Shown one piece after another: positions 49,780-57,977 of a DNA stretch of 64,000 nucleotides. Both the position numbers and the translations under genes were made by a program. The number at the start of each line of letters is the position of its first letter. Position 1 is the stretch's first letter. Origin of the DNA: Helicoverpa zea (taxonomy: Eukaryota; Arthropoda; Insecta; Lepidoptera; Noctuidae). The notes beneath the pieces were generated by a model. The model did not search any database. It was not told the DNA's origin and saw only the letters and a list, made by a program, of their open reading frames with translations. The stretch covers positions 11,798,001 to 11,862,000 of the forward strand of contig NC_061468.1 of NCBI RefSeq assembly GCF_022581195.2, in the 5' to 3' direction.

Positions 49780-50150
49780 AGTAAAAGTAATCTTTATTGT
49801 ATTGACTGTGTTGGTTACAGGTGCTAGGTACATAGTTACAGTACAACAATCAGCCCGTTTGGGCATACAATAATTAAAGCCCATGCGGGCAGCTATATTG
49901 TTATTTATTACATTTAACAAATTAAATAAATTACAATTTATCATTAAATCTAGAAATTTTGTTATTATTATAATTTATGACATACATTCTAATTACTTAT
50001 TTTCTAAGAAATCCTTAATTGTATAATAACATTTTTCTGCCAACCATTGTTTTAGTTTTATTTTAAACAATCGTAGTGTAAGTTGTCTGATAGTTTGGGG
50101 TATTCTATTATATATTTTTACACACATAAACATAAATGAACTTGGTCAAG
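49780..50150 (-). pseudogene. CR1/Jockey-like LINE, C-terminal fragment and 3' UTR
   Basis: On the minus strand the frame ending near 50008 reads KNIYNRIPQTIRQL ... KQWLAEKCYYTIKDFLENK and a stop. This parallels the C-terminus of the 14583-16199 reverse transcriptase (YNKLPKAVRDL ... GYYKISDYLN). A 3' UTR with AATAAA (about 49796) follows. Everything upstream in the element is missing or unrecognisable, so this is a dead 5'-truncated copy. Confidence 0.7.
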
Positions 50151-50649
50151 AGGAAAATTCCTAAATGAATCGAAGGGGTTGCAAATTCCACACGTTTTCC
50201 CGTAAAATGCTCCCTAAGGTCTTTTTAGTCCTTTCAATTTCGTCGACTTTCCAAAAAAGAATGTAGTTCTTAATTAGACCGTTTACCTAAACATCCGATG
50301 ATGGAAACCCTGACAAATTTTACCCCTGATACTATTATTTACCCATGTAGGTATGAGCGTTGCCGTCGTGGCGAAAAAGTTGCCATAATTGTGACCTGTA
50401 TGTATCAAGTGTAATTTTCACTTCGATTCGAACCCGAACGTTCGTGATTTTTTTCACACTTAAGAGGTATTTGACCTGCTAAGTACAAAGTACAAACTTA
50501 TATTTTTTATGGTTTCTATGTTTAAATAACAACAGTTACAAATTGTTTTTCTATATAGCTTTTCGATGGTCATTTGGAATTCAATAGTTGCAATTATTTC
50601 ACTCTTGGTTATTCTCGGAGGTGGGTTTAAAGTTCAGAGATAGATATTT

Positions 50650-51180
50650 AATTCATTTAAATTAAGAGTAATCAAAAAATCCCCGAACAAAACCACAAGC
50701 AACGGGTTCCAGTTCGATTTATTATATATTGATCGTGTCACTTAAGTAGATGTAGTTAAATAGACGGTAGACGCACGCGCATTCAAGAGACGAACAGACG
50801 CGCGAACGTACGCGACGTCTCGGTAGTAAAGTAACTATCTCCTTTTACTTTACTAGCTCCTTTTTAATTATATAAAAACATGTGTAAATATTAATCAGTT
50901 CAGTGTTAGTCATATATAAGGTTTTTACAAAAGTGACAGTCATGTAAGTAAACGCACGGCTGTTCCCAATATTCAACTTCAGAAAAGTGAAATTCAATTC
51001 TGTAGAATTTTGGCAACATCTGTAAATAGCTATAATTTTTTTATTTTGGTTTAATACCTATGATGTCATGGTGACTGTTGTCTAGTAATGTGATTTTCAT
51101 CTTTTTACGTGTAAGACTCGTGAACCTAGTGAGGTCAATGGTTTGCCGCTGCTCGTTCTACAAAGTAAACAATATTATAC
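50650..51180 (+). promoter_or_regulatory. Promoter-like repeat module, copy A (TATA, initiator, splice donor)
   Basis: TATATAAA at 50869-50876, initiator TCAGT at 50895-50899 (28 bp from the first T of the TATA box to the initiator A), and a splice-donor-like CAT|GTAAGT at 50943/50944. This predicts a roughly 47-nt untranslated first exon. Long stretches (AAAAAATCC.CGAACAAAA, GACGCG.GAACGTACGC, GTGACAGTCATGTAAGT, CGTGAA.CTAGTGAGGTCAATGG) match copy B at 62258-62760 in the same order and orientation. It may be the promoter and non-coding exon 1 of the plus-strand esterase 7 kb downstream, or a solo LTR. Confidence 0.5.
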
Positions 51181-51595
51181 TCCGGTAGAAGAAAACTTAA
51201 ACAAGGGTATCCCTTTTGACAAAAAAATTGTAGGACCCTTTGGAAAATGAAGAGAATATGTAGACTATAGAGGAATAATATTAAAAAAAATATCCCGCAC
51301 TTAACGATCCTAAATCAAACGAAAACGAGTCAAATAAATGGACTTTGACCGTAATAGATATTTCTAGAATACATAACCAGATTGAGGACGACTGTCAGTC
51401 GTTCCGTGTAAGATACAAAAACTGCTGATTCTCGCCACAGAGTGTCTTTGGTTAGCACGTGTGCCTAGAATTTTCAGCCGTTTTAAGTGTTTTGGTGAAC
51501 TTTTGTGACTTAGTTTTGTGTTTGTGTGTTGTCCTTGTGTTTGTCTCCAGTGGTGTACTGTTATTTCGGTAACTTACTAGTTGTTTATAAGCATA

Positions 51596-52969
51596 ATGGA
51601 TCAAAATAAACCTCCCGATCCCGATCCTCCCGACATCTCTGCATATGCTCCTCTTTCCCCCAACTATCCGCTATCCCAACTCGCTGATGTTGCTTGCAGC
51701 ATCGCGGACTCCCAGACCCCATCAACCTCGTATACCAGGAAACGCTCCGGAGATGATGCTAACATTAGCGTGTCAACCCCGCCATCCAAACAACAAAGGA
51801 ACCTAGTTGGCCGCAGCAGGTACTCAGCTACTGATAAGGCACCTTTTATCGTTCATGTCTCTCGATTGGAGCCCCAGCCTAACGCCGGTACCTCTCTACA
51901 CCCTGTTACTTTCGGAATATTCCTACAAAAACATAATATTACTAACGTTGTCCGTGATGGTGTTAAAAAAGTTGGTAGGAACCGTGTGTCTGTAGAGTTT
52001 AAATCCCCTCAGGATGCAAACTCATTTATTATCAACAGCATTTTACATAAGAACTGCTATGTTGCCTCAATCCCCACTTTTAATATAACTAGGATGGGAG
52101 TTGTGACTGGTGTTCCCACAGATTTAAATGAAGAGGAAGCCCAAAAATACTTACAGGTCCCTTCAGGTTGTGGTGAAATCCTGAAAGTTCGTCGCATAAG
52201 CAGGAAAGTAGTTATAGATGGAGTAACTGAATTCAAGGCAACAGAGACATGTGTACTTACCTTTGATGGCCAAGTATTGCCTCAAAGAGTTTTTTGCTGT
52301 TACACTTCCCTTCCAGTTCAGCAATATGTTTATCCCACCATCCAGTGCCGTAAGTGCTGCAGGTTTGGTCATGTGGAACTAGTGTGTCGGTCCAAGCCTC
52401 GCTGCAGTAAGTGCGGCCATGATCACCCTGGTGATGGTTGCAGCACTTCTGAGGCGGAGGCATTCTGTGTGCTCTGCTCAGGGAATCATTTTGCAAATAG
52501 CAAGTCATGCCCGGAGTTGGGTAGACAGAAGGCCATTAAGACGGTTATGGCTGAGAAGTCCCTTTCATATGCTGAAGCTAGCAAATCTGTCCCACTTGCT
52601 TCTCGCAATTATGCGAATGCTGCAAAAGCAGTTCCCGCCCCCACTCAGTCATACCGCAAAACTGTTTTCCTTAAGCCAAGGACCCATGCCCCTCTATCTC
52701 CCTCTTATGATAAAGCTGCCCATCAGCAAATTATTAACTCCCCTGCACCTTCACAGCCTGATGGCTGCGCTCTGAATAACCCATTCATTGATAGTAATGT
52801 TTCCTCAATAATAGATATACTTATTAAACTTCTATCTACAATCCTATCCACCAATAATACCCAATTACCGTCCAACGTTGCCTACCAATTAACTAACCTT
52901 TTATCAAATATTAGAAATGGCGCCTCGCCAAGTATTCCTTCAATGGAATGTGAGGAGCGTGTGGCATAA
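51596..52969 (+). CDS. Retrotransposon ORF1, gag-like nucleocapsid protein
   Basis: 457 codons from ATG 51596 (MDQNKPPDPDPPDIS...). It binds element RNA and acts as a nucleic-acid chaperone in the ribonucleoprotein particle; that role is inferred from the family. An N-terminal proline-rich stretch is followed by a central domain and then three zinc knuckles at about residues 245-300: CRKCCRFGHVELVC (CX2CX4HX4C), CSKCGHDHPGDGC (CX2CX3HX4C) and CVLCSGNHFANSKSC (CX2CX3HX6C). The C-terminus is Ser/Pro/Asn-rich. The frame ends 53 nt inside ORF2, the usual arrangement for coupled translation of the second ORF. Confidence 0.9.
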   Translation: MDQNKPPDPDPPDISAYAPLSPNYPLSQLADVACSIADSQTPSTSYTRKRSGDDANISVSTPPSKQQRNLVGRSRYSATDKAPFIVHVSRLEPQPNAGTSLHPVTFGIFLQKHNITNVVRDGVKKVGRNRVSVEFKSPQDANSFIINSILHKNCYVASIPTFNITRMGVVTGVPTDLNEEEAQKYLQVPSGCGEILKVRRISRKVVIDGVTEFKATETCVLTFDGQVLPQRVFCCYTSLPVQQYVYPTIQCRKCCRFGHVELVCRSKPRCSKCGHDHPGDGCSTSEAEAFCVLCSGNHFANSKSCPELGRQKAIKTVMAEKSLSYAEASKSVPLASRNYANAAKAVPAPTQSYRKTVFLKPRTHAPLSPSYDKAAHQQIINSPAPSQPDGCALNNPFIDSNVSSIIDILIKLLSTILSTNNTQLPSNVAYQLTNLLSNIRNGASPSIPSMECEERVA

Positions 52970-55900
52970 AAAGCACGACCTCATATTCCTCCTCAACAAA
53001 TTCAAGCCTCTGGCTTGCTCTGTAGCTGAGACTTGGCTCACCCCGAGTCTCAGTTTTAATATACCACTATTTAATATTCTCAGATGTGACAGATCTGATG
53101 GCTATGGAGGGTCGGCTCTCCTTGTTAATAATCGTGTCCCCCTCTCCACCTTGTCCCTTCCGGTTCTGGATGGTGATATGAATATAGTTGCGTGTAGAAT
53201 TGAGGGTATCACTGTTTTATCGGTGTATATTTCCCATCCTCAGCGTAGGTTTTTAACCACCATTAGGGACATTTTGAATAGCATAGTAGGACCTGTGCTC
53301 GTCATGGGTGACTTCAACTGTCACCACTTTAGATGGGGCTCCAATCGTTGTGATTCGTTTGGGGAAGGTTTAGTAGAAATCTTGGATGATTTAGACCTTT
53401 GCATCTTAAATGATGGTAGCCCTACTCGTAGATCCCTTCCAGGACAGCAAAAGAGTTGTGTAGACCTCACATTCTGTTCAGTTGAGTTGGCGGCATCAAT
53501 TCATTGGGAATGTACTACTCTGACGCATGGTAGCGACCATTTCCCCATTGTTGTAACTTTAATTAATAAAACTTATTTAGAGAAAACTTCTCCTCCACTA
53601 TTGAAGTACAACTTGTCCAAACCTGATTGGTCGAAGTTTGCATCTTTACTGGAGGGGAAAATTAGTACGCTTCCAAATTTAAATTCAAGTTTCCAAGATT
53701 CTTCTGGTCACTGCCATGCTAAGAGCTGCTACGATGGCTTTATCTCGGCCATTACCTCAAGCGCAGACTCTACCTTTCCGTTGCGCAACTGTGCCAGAAA
53801 TAAAATCCCGTCACCCCCGTGGTGGGATCAAGAATGCACATCGGTTATTAAAGAACGAAAAGAGGCCGAAAAACAGTACAATGATGCGATGAATAGCGTC
53901 AATCTTATACGGTACAGACGAGTGTTAGCTCAATCTCGACGGCTTCTTCGCAAGAAGAAACGTCGCGGTTGGGTTAAGTTTTGCACTTCTCTATCCCCTT
54001 CCACTCCTATTTCAGCAGTTTGGAAGAGCATTAATCGTTTCAGGCGAGGCTGCTCCCCATCTATCTCTTCCCCTATCTCGAGACAAACTGCTGAATCCTT
54101 TTTCGACAAAATTGCTCCAGCCTATGTTCCTTCTTCCTCAGAACTTCTGCTCCCGTCTGTAAATATTTTGGACGATCCTATGAATGAACCATTTTCGTTG
54201 GAGGAACTTGATGCGGTGTTACGTCATGTTAGGGATTCCGCCCCAGGCATAGACGGCATACCGTACTCATTTGCAGTTCATTTTGGTTTTGAAGCAAAAA
54301 AGTATTTTTTAGGAATATTAAATTATTGTTATCAATTTGGTTGGGTTCCCGAACAGTGGAAAGCTCAGATAGTAATTCCCCTTTTGAAGCCCGGCAAGAC
54401 TGCTGATGATCCGAATGGCCTTAGACCAATTGCTTTGTCCTCAGTGTTGGCCAAGATATTGGAACATTTAATTAAAAATAGACTTGAGTGGTTGGTGGAG
54501 TCTAGGGATTTACTGCCGAGCCATCAGTTTGGCTTTAGAAAGGGGCTTAGCACCATGGACAGTGTGGCAATTTTGGTTACTGATATCCGTACAGCCTTTT
54601 CCAAAAATGAATCTGCTGTAGCCACTTTCCTTGACATCTCTTCCGCATACGACAGCGTCCTTCTTCCAGTTCTCAGGCAAAAATTGCAACAGCTGAGGAT
54701 TCCGGGTAAGATGGTACAATGTATATGCGCACTCCTCATGTCTCGCTCTTTGATGCTCAGAGTGCAGGGGGAGGTATTTGAGGTGAGACAGACGTGGAAG
54801 GGCCTTCCCCAAGGCTCAGTTCTGAGCCCACTACTATACAACCTGTATACAGCAGACATTGGCTCCTGCCTTAATTGTGACTGCCACCTTCTACAATACG
54901 CGGACGACCTAGTGTTGTATGTAGTAAATTCATCTATTGCGGACGCTGCCTCATCTCTCTGTCTCTCCCTGGACTCTCTGCACACATGGCTTTTGAACCA
55001 TGGTCTCACGTTATCCGCCCCAAAAAGCTCGGTAGTGATTTTTTCCCGAAAACTACTGATCCCTCAGGTCTCAGTTAACATTCAAGGACAAGATATTCCC
55101 ATAAATAATAAAACAAAATTTTTAGGCGTTTTCTTAGATTCAAAATTATCCGGGATTCACCACTTTAACTATTTGATCCAAAGATGCGAAAGAGCAATCT
55201 CCATCTTAAAAGCTCTCGCTGGTGTCTGGTGGGGGGCCCATCCCTTCACTATGAAACTGGTCTACAATGCCTTAGTCCGCAGTATCCTGGACTATGGGTC
55301 ACACTTGGTGATTCCAAGCAACAAAGGTGCCTTGGCCGGTTTAGATAGGATTCAATCTCAATGCCTTCGAATCATCTCAGGTTGCATGAAGTCGTCGCCT
55401 ATTAACGCCTTGCAGGTCGAATGCGCGGAACCTCCTCTAGCCCTGAGACGTCAGTACCTTGCTTCCCGTTTCCTATCCAGGGTTATTCCCAAGTCGTCCC
55501 ACCCCCTCATCCCAAAACTCAGAGAGCTTGACACTCTTTGTCACAGCTCCAAATATTGGGAACACAAAGAAATCCCCCTATTCCTAAAAGCATACCGGTT
55601 TTTTCAAAATTTAGAATCCCCCATTGCTCCATATCCCAGACTTCCTCTATTTAATTACCCCTATGAAGTACTTTGCTTCACCCCTAAAATATTCTATAAC
55701 ATTGGCATATCCAAAAACTCCCCATCGGCAAATTCGGCCTTTAATGCGGTTTTGGGTGAACGATGGATTGGGTTTCAAAAGTTCTTCACGGATGCTTCCA
55801 AATCAAATGGTGGCTGTACTGGAGCCGCGGTTTACTATCAGAACTCTAAAATAATTTTGAAATTCAAATGTCCGAAGGAGTCTTCTGTATTTACAGGCGA

Positions 55901-56651
55901 GTGTGTGGCACTATTGGAAGCTTGTCGTTTTATAGAGTCCCATGAGATTAGCTATGGAGTTATCTTTACTGACTCCCTTAGCTGTCTCCAAGCCCTATCC
56001 CAGAATCCCTTTAGAACTAAACTCCATTTTCCTATTGTCCTGGATATTAAAAAGTCCCTTTTCTCCTGCACTAGGCAAGAGAAAGAAGTTCACTTAGTCT
56101 GGATTCCTAGCCATTGCGGTATAGCGGGCAATGAATGTGCCGATGCATTGGCCAAAGATGCGTGTTCATCTGAGTCTGCTGACCTTGTACACTTCTCCCT
56201 TCAAGGGCATGACCTGCTAAACCTCCCTAAATTGAGTCTTGAGACCTCGTGGCAGGAATGCTGGAACATCTCCAGCAAAAAGAAGGGTAGCTCTTATTTC
56301 GCCATTCAACCGGTTGTAAAACCAAAACCGTGGTTTTCAAAATTTAAAAAATACCCTAAAAGGGTAATTTCAGTCCTGTGCAGAATACGGTTAGGTCACT
56401 GTTGTACACCGGTCTTTCTGCGCAAAATTCGGGTGCAGGATTCATCCCTCTGCGAGTGTGGACTGGATGAGGGTACCCTGGACCATATATTTTTTGACTG
56501 TCCTAACAACTCATCCTTTGATTTATATGGTCGTCTCCAAAAACTTAAAATTCCTCTCCCTACTAATTTCCGTTCCCTCTTATCCCACTCCTGTCCAGAA
56601 CTGCTCCAGATGCTGTTGATGTTTATACATCAAAACAATATTAAATTATAA
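52917..56651 (+). CDS. Retrotransposon ORF2: AP endonuclease, reverse transcriptase and RNase H
   Basis: 1244 codons, uninterrupted. The apurinic-type endonuclease at 8-215 has LQWNVRS, Glu38 in AETW, Asp132/Asn134 in MGDFN and the SDH triad at 206-208; it nicks the target DNA. The reverse transcriptase at about 440-740 has GIDGIP, LRPIALSSVLAKILEHLI, motif A FLDISSAYDS with Asp573, KGLPQGSVLSP, and motif C QYADD with Asp663/664. The RNase H at about 955-1082 has Asp959, Glu995, Asp1019, the His1066-containing WIPSHCGIAGN, and Asp1076, a full active-site set. A C-terminal Cys/His cluster (CECGLDEGTLDHIFFDC) is zinc-knuckle-like. All catalytic residues expected for mobility are present. It starts at the first ATG, inside the ORF1 end. 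Confidence 0.95.
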   Translation: MAPRQVFLQWNVRSVWHKKHDLIFLLNKFKPLACSVAETWLTPSLSFNIPLFNILRCDRSDGYGGSALLVNNRVPLSTLSLPVLDGDMNIVACRIEGITVLSVYISHPQRRFLTTIRDILNSIVGPVLVMGDFNCHHFRWGSNRCDSFGEGLVEILDDLDLCILNDGSPTRRSLPGQQKSCVDLTFCSVELAASIHWECTTLTHGSDHFPIVVTLINKTYLEKTSPPLLKYNLSKPDWSKFASLLEGKISTLPNLNSSFQDSSGHCHAKSCYDGFISAITSSADSTFPLRNCARNKIPSPPWWDQECTSVIKERKEAEKQYNDAMNSVNLIRYRRVLAQSRRLLRKKKRRGWVKFCTSLSPSTPISAVWKSINRFRRGCSPSISSPISRQTAESFFDKIAPAYVPSSSELLLPSVNILDDPMNEPFSLEELDAVLRHVRDSAPGIDGIPYSFAVHFGFEAKKYFLGILNYCYQFGWVPEQWKAQIVIPLLKPGKTADDPNGLRPIALSSVLAKILEHLIKNRLEWLVESRDLLPSHQFGFRKGLSTMDSVAILVTDIRTAFSKNESAVATFLDISSAYDSVLLPVLRQKLQQLRIPGKMVQCICALLMSRSLMLRVQGEVFEVRQTWKGLPQGSVLSPLLYNLYTADIGSCLNCDCHLLQYADDLVLYVVNSSIADAASSLCLSLDSLHTWLLNHGLTLSAPKSSVVIFSRKLLIPQVSVNIQGQDIPINNKTKFLGVFLDSKLSGIHHFNYLIQRCERAISILKALAGVWWGAHPFTMKLVYNALVRSILDYGSHLVIPSNKGALAGLDRIQSQCLRIISGCMKSSPINALQVECAEPPLALRRQYLASRFLSRVIPKSSHPLIPKLRELDTLCHSSKYWEHKEIPLFLKAYRFFQNLESPIAPYPRLPLFNYPYEVLCFTPKIFYNIGISKNSPSANSAFNAVLGERWIGFQKFFTDASKSNGGCTGAAVYYQNSKIILKFKCPKESSVFTGECVALLEACRFIESHEISYGVIFTDSLSCLQALSQNPFRTKLHFPIVLDIKKSLFSCTRQEKEVHLVWIPSHCGIAGNECADALAKDACSSESADLVHFSLQGHDLLNLPKLSLETSWQECWNISSKKKGSSYFAIQPVVKPKPWFSKFKKYPKRVISVLCRIRLGHCCTPVFLRKIRVQDSSLCECGLDEGTLDHIFFDCPNNSSFDLYGRLQKLKIPLPTNFRSLLSHSCPELLQMLLMFIHQNNIKL

Positions 56652-57064
56652 ACTGTGGCCTATATTTAGGCCTCAGTTTGTATGGTTGTGGTATATGTAT
56701 GTTATGTGTTACTAACATTTTCTTGTTATTTTTATATATGTAAATGTATTTCTGTTTGTTTCAGTGCCGTCCTACTAACACATTAAGTTACACAAGATCG
56801 GCCATAGCTCCGTCTTAAATCAATATATAATTATTATTTTTATTTTTTTTTTCATTAAAAGCACTACTTGCTTGTCATCCCACTTGTCATTGGCAGAATC
56901 GTCGAATTGACATCGACACGGATTGCCATATCCAAAAATAGAATAGAATAGAATACAAAAACTGCTGCTTCAGGCTAAACTGCAAGCGAACACTACATAG
57001 TAGGAAAAAAGTTGAAGATGTAGTTCTTACGGGAGATAATGCAGTACTTCATTTTTGTAACTGA

Positions 57065-57977
57065 ATACTAAGATAGATACACGTACAAAGGCCAAGTCAA
57101 AAATAGCAGTGTTCCATTGTTTTTTATTAAAGAATCAGCTCTATATTTTCCAGAAAAATAAACTGGTTGCTAGATGTCACAAACCGGTTCAAAATAAAAG
57201 ACCCAAGACCGACCGAGAATATCACATGGAAAACCCTATCCAAATAGGTCTGGAAATCAACCATGATGCTGACTATTAAAATAGCTAAACAACCCGTTTA
57301 TGTAGGTTGAACTGGTTCATGCAAACGTTAATAATACTGTTTAGTATGTATTAAAAAAAATAACACATATAATTGTACTTTAGATCGCAATGTTCAATGG
57401 CTCTGCTTGATCGATCTTACAAAAATGTCTCCATAGAACAAATACCTGGAAATAATTAAATACTTGATAGACGCGAGTAACGCGCAGTTACTGTTGATTG
57501 GTTACAATTAAATAATTGTCGTTTACCCTATTGACTTAGTTGTGGATACTTCTTTCATTCTTGGTACTGGTATCTGCTTGAACACTCGTGGGGTAGTTTA
57601 TTGTTGAAGGCTGCAGCTGAAGTAACTCATCCACAAAACTTTAAAATACAAGGCGAACTATTTGTCAGCAGTCAGATAATATCCCTCTTTTATACTATAC
57701 GTAATGTTCACATACACGTGCACAGCCACATTCAAAACTTTGTTTTAAATTATTATCATAATAATTTTTATATGTTTTATTTCAGATCAGAACAACAAAC
57801 TGTTATTATAATTGCACAAAATTGTTGGGACAAACATCCAAACATTAACGCCAAAACGCGCAGGTATCCTTGGCCACGTATTCAAACTAGCAATTAACTA
57901 TATTAAAATCACTGCTGATGCAATTGATAAAAATTCAAAGTTTGATGATAAAGTAAAAGCAACAGAATCATTTGAAA
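57065..57977. other. 5' flank of the plus-strand esterase
   Basis: AT-rich sequence. TTTATATGTTTTATTTCAG followed by ATCAG at about 57785 looks like a splice acceptor for a 5'-untranslated exon, or alternatively a TATA/initiator arrangement. Several short upstream ATG frames follow. A frame running through 57812-58252 is in a different register from the esterase and is not supported. Confidence 0.4.

Larger units (their letters stand above)
51413..56967 (+). mobile_element. Full-length, apparently intact non-LTR retrotransposon with RNase H (I/LOA-like)
   Basis: Exact 15-bp target-site duplication ATACAAAAACTGCTG at 51413-51427 and 56953-56967. The element itself spans 51428-56952 (5.5 kb). 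It has a 168-nt 5' UTR, ORF1 (gag-like), ORF2 (endonuclease, reverse transcriptase, RNase H) overlapping by 53 nt, a 3' UTR of about 300 nt, and a 3' tail of ATAGA repeats. Neither ORF has a stop or frameshift, and all catalytic motifs are present. RNase H after the reverse transcriptase points to the I, LOA or related clades rather than typical Jockey or CR1. A 5'-truncated, very similar copy lies at 62761-63258. Confidence 0.92.
51285..57064 (+). pseudogene. Interrupted reading frame of unknown identity, split by the retrotransposon
   Basis: A frame open from 51285 to the insertion point at 51427 continues without a stop after the insertion, from 56968 to 57064. The total is 79 codons across the junction. 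The part before the insertion includes LTVIDISRIHNQIEDDCQS; the part after includes KKVEDVVLTGDNAVLHF. Upstream, another frame (51179 onward, with GIPFDKKIVGPFGK) could join it by a one-base slip at an A8 run, though it has a stop. The Cys/His spacing and the EDVVLTGD segment faintly resemble FLYWCH zinc-finger proteins; this is weak. It may be a decayed host exon or an older transposon gene. Confidence 0.3.
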
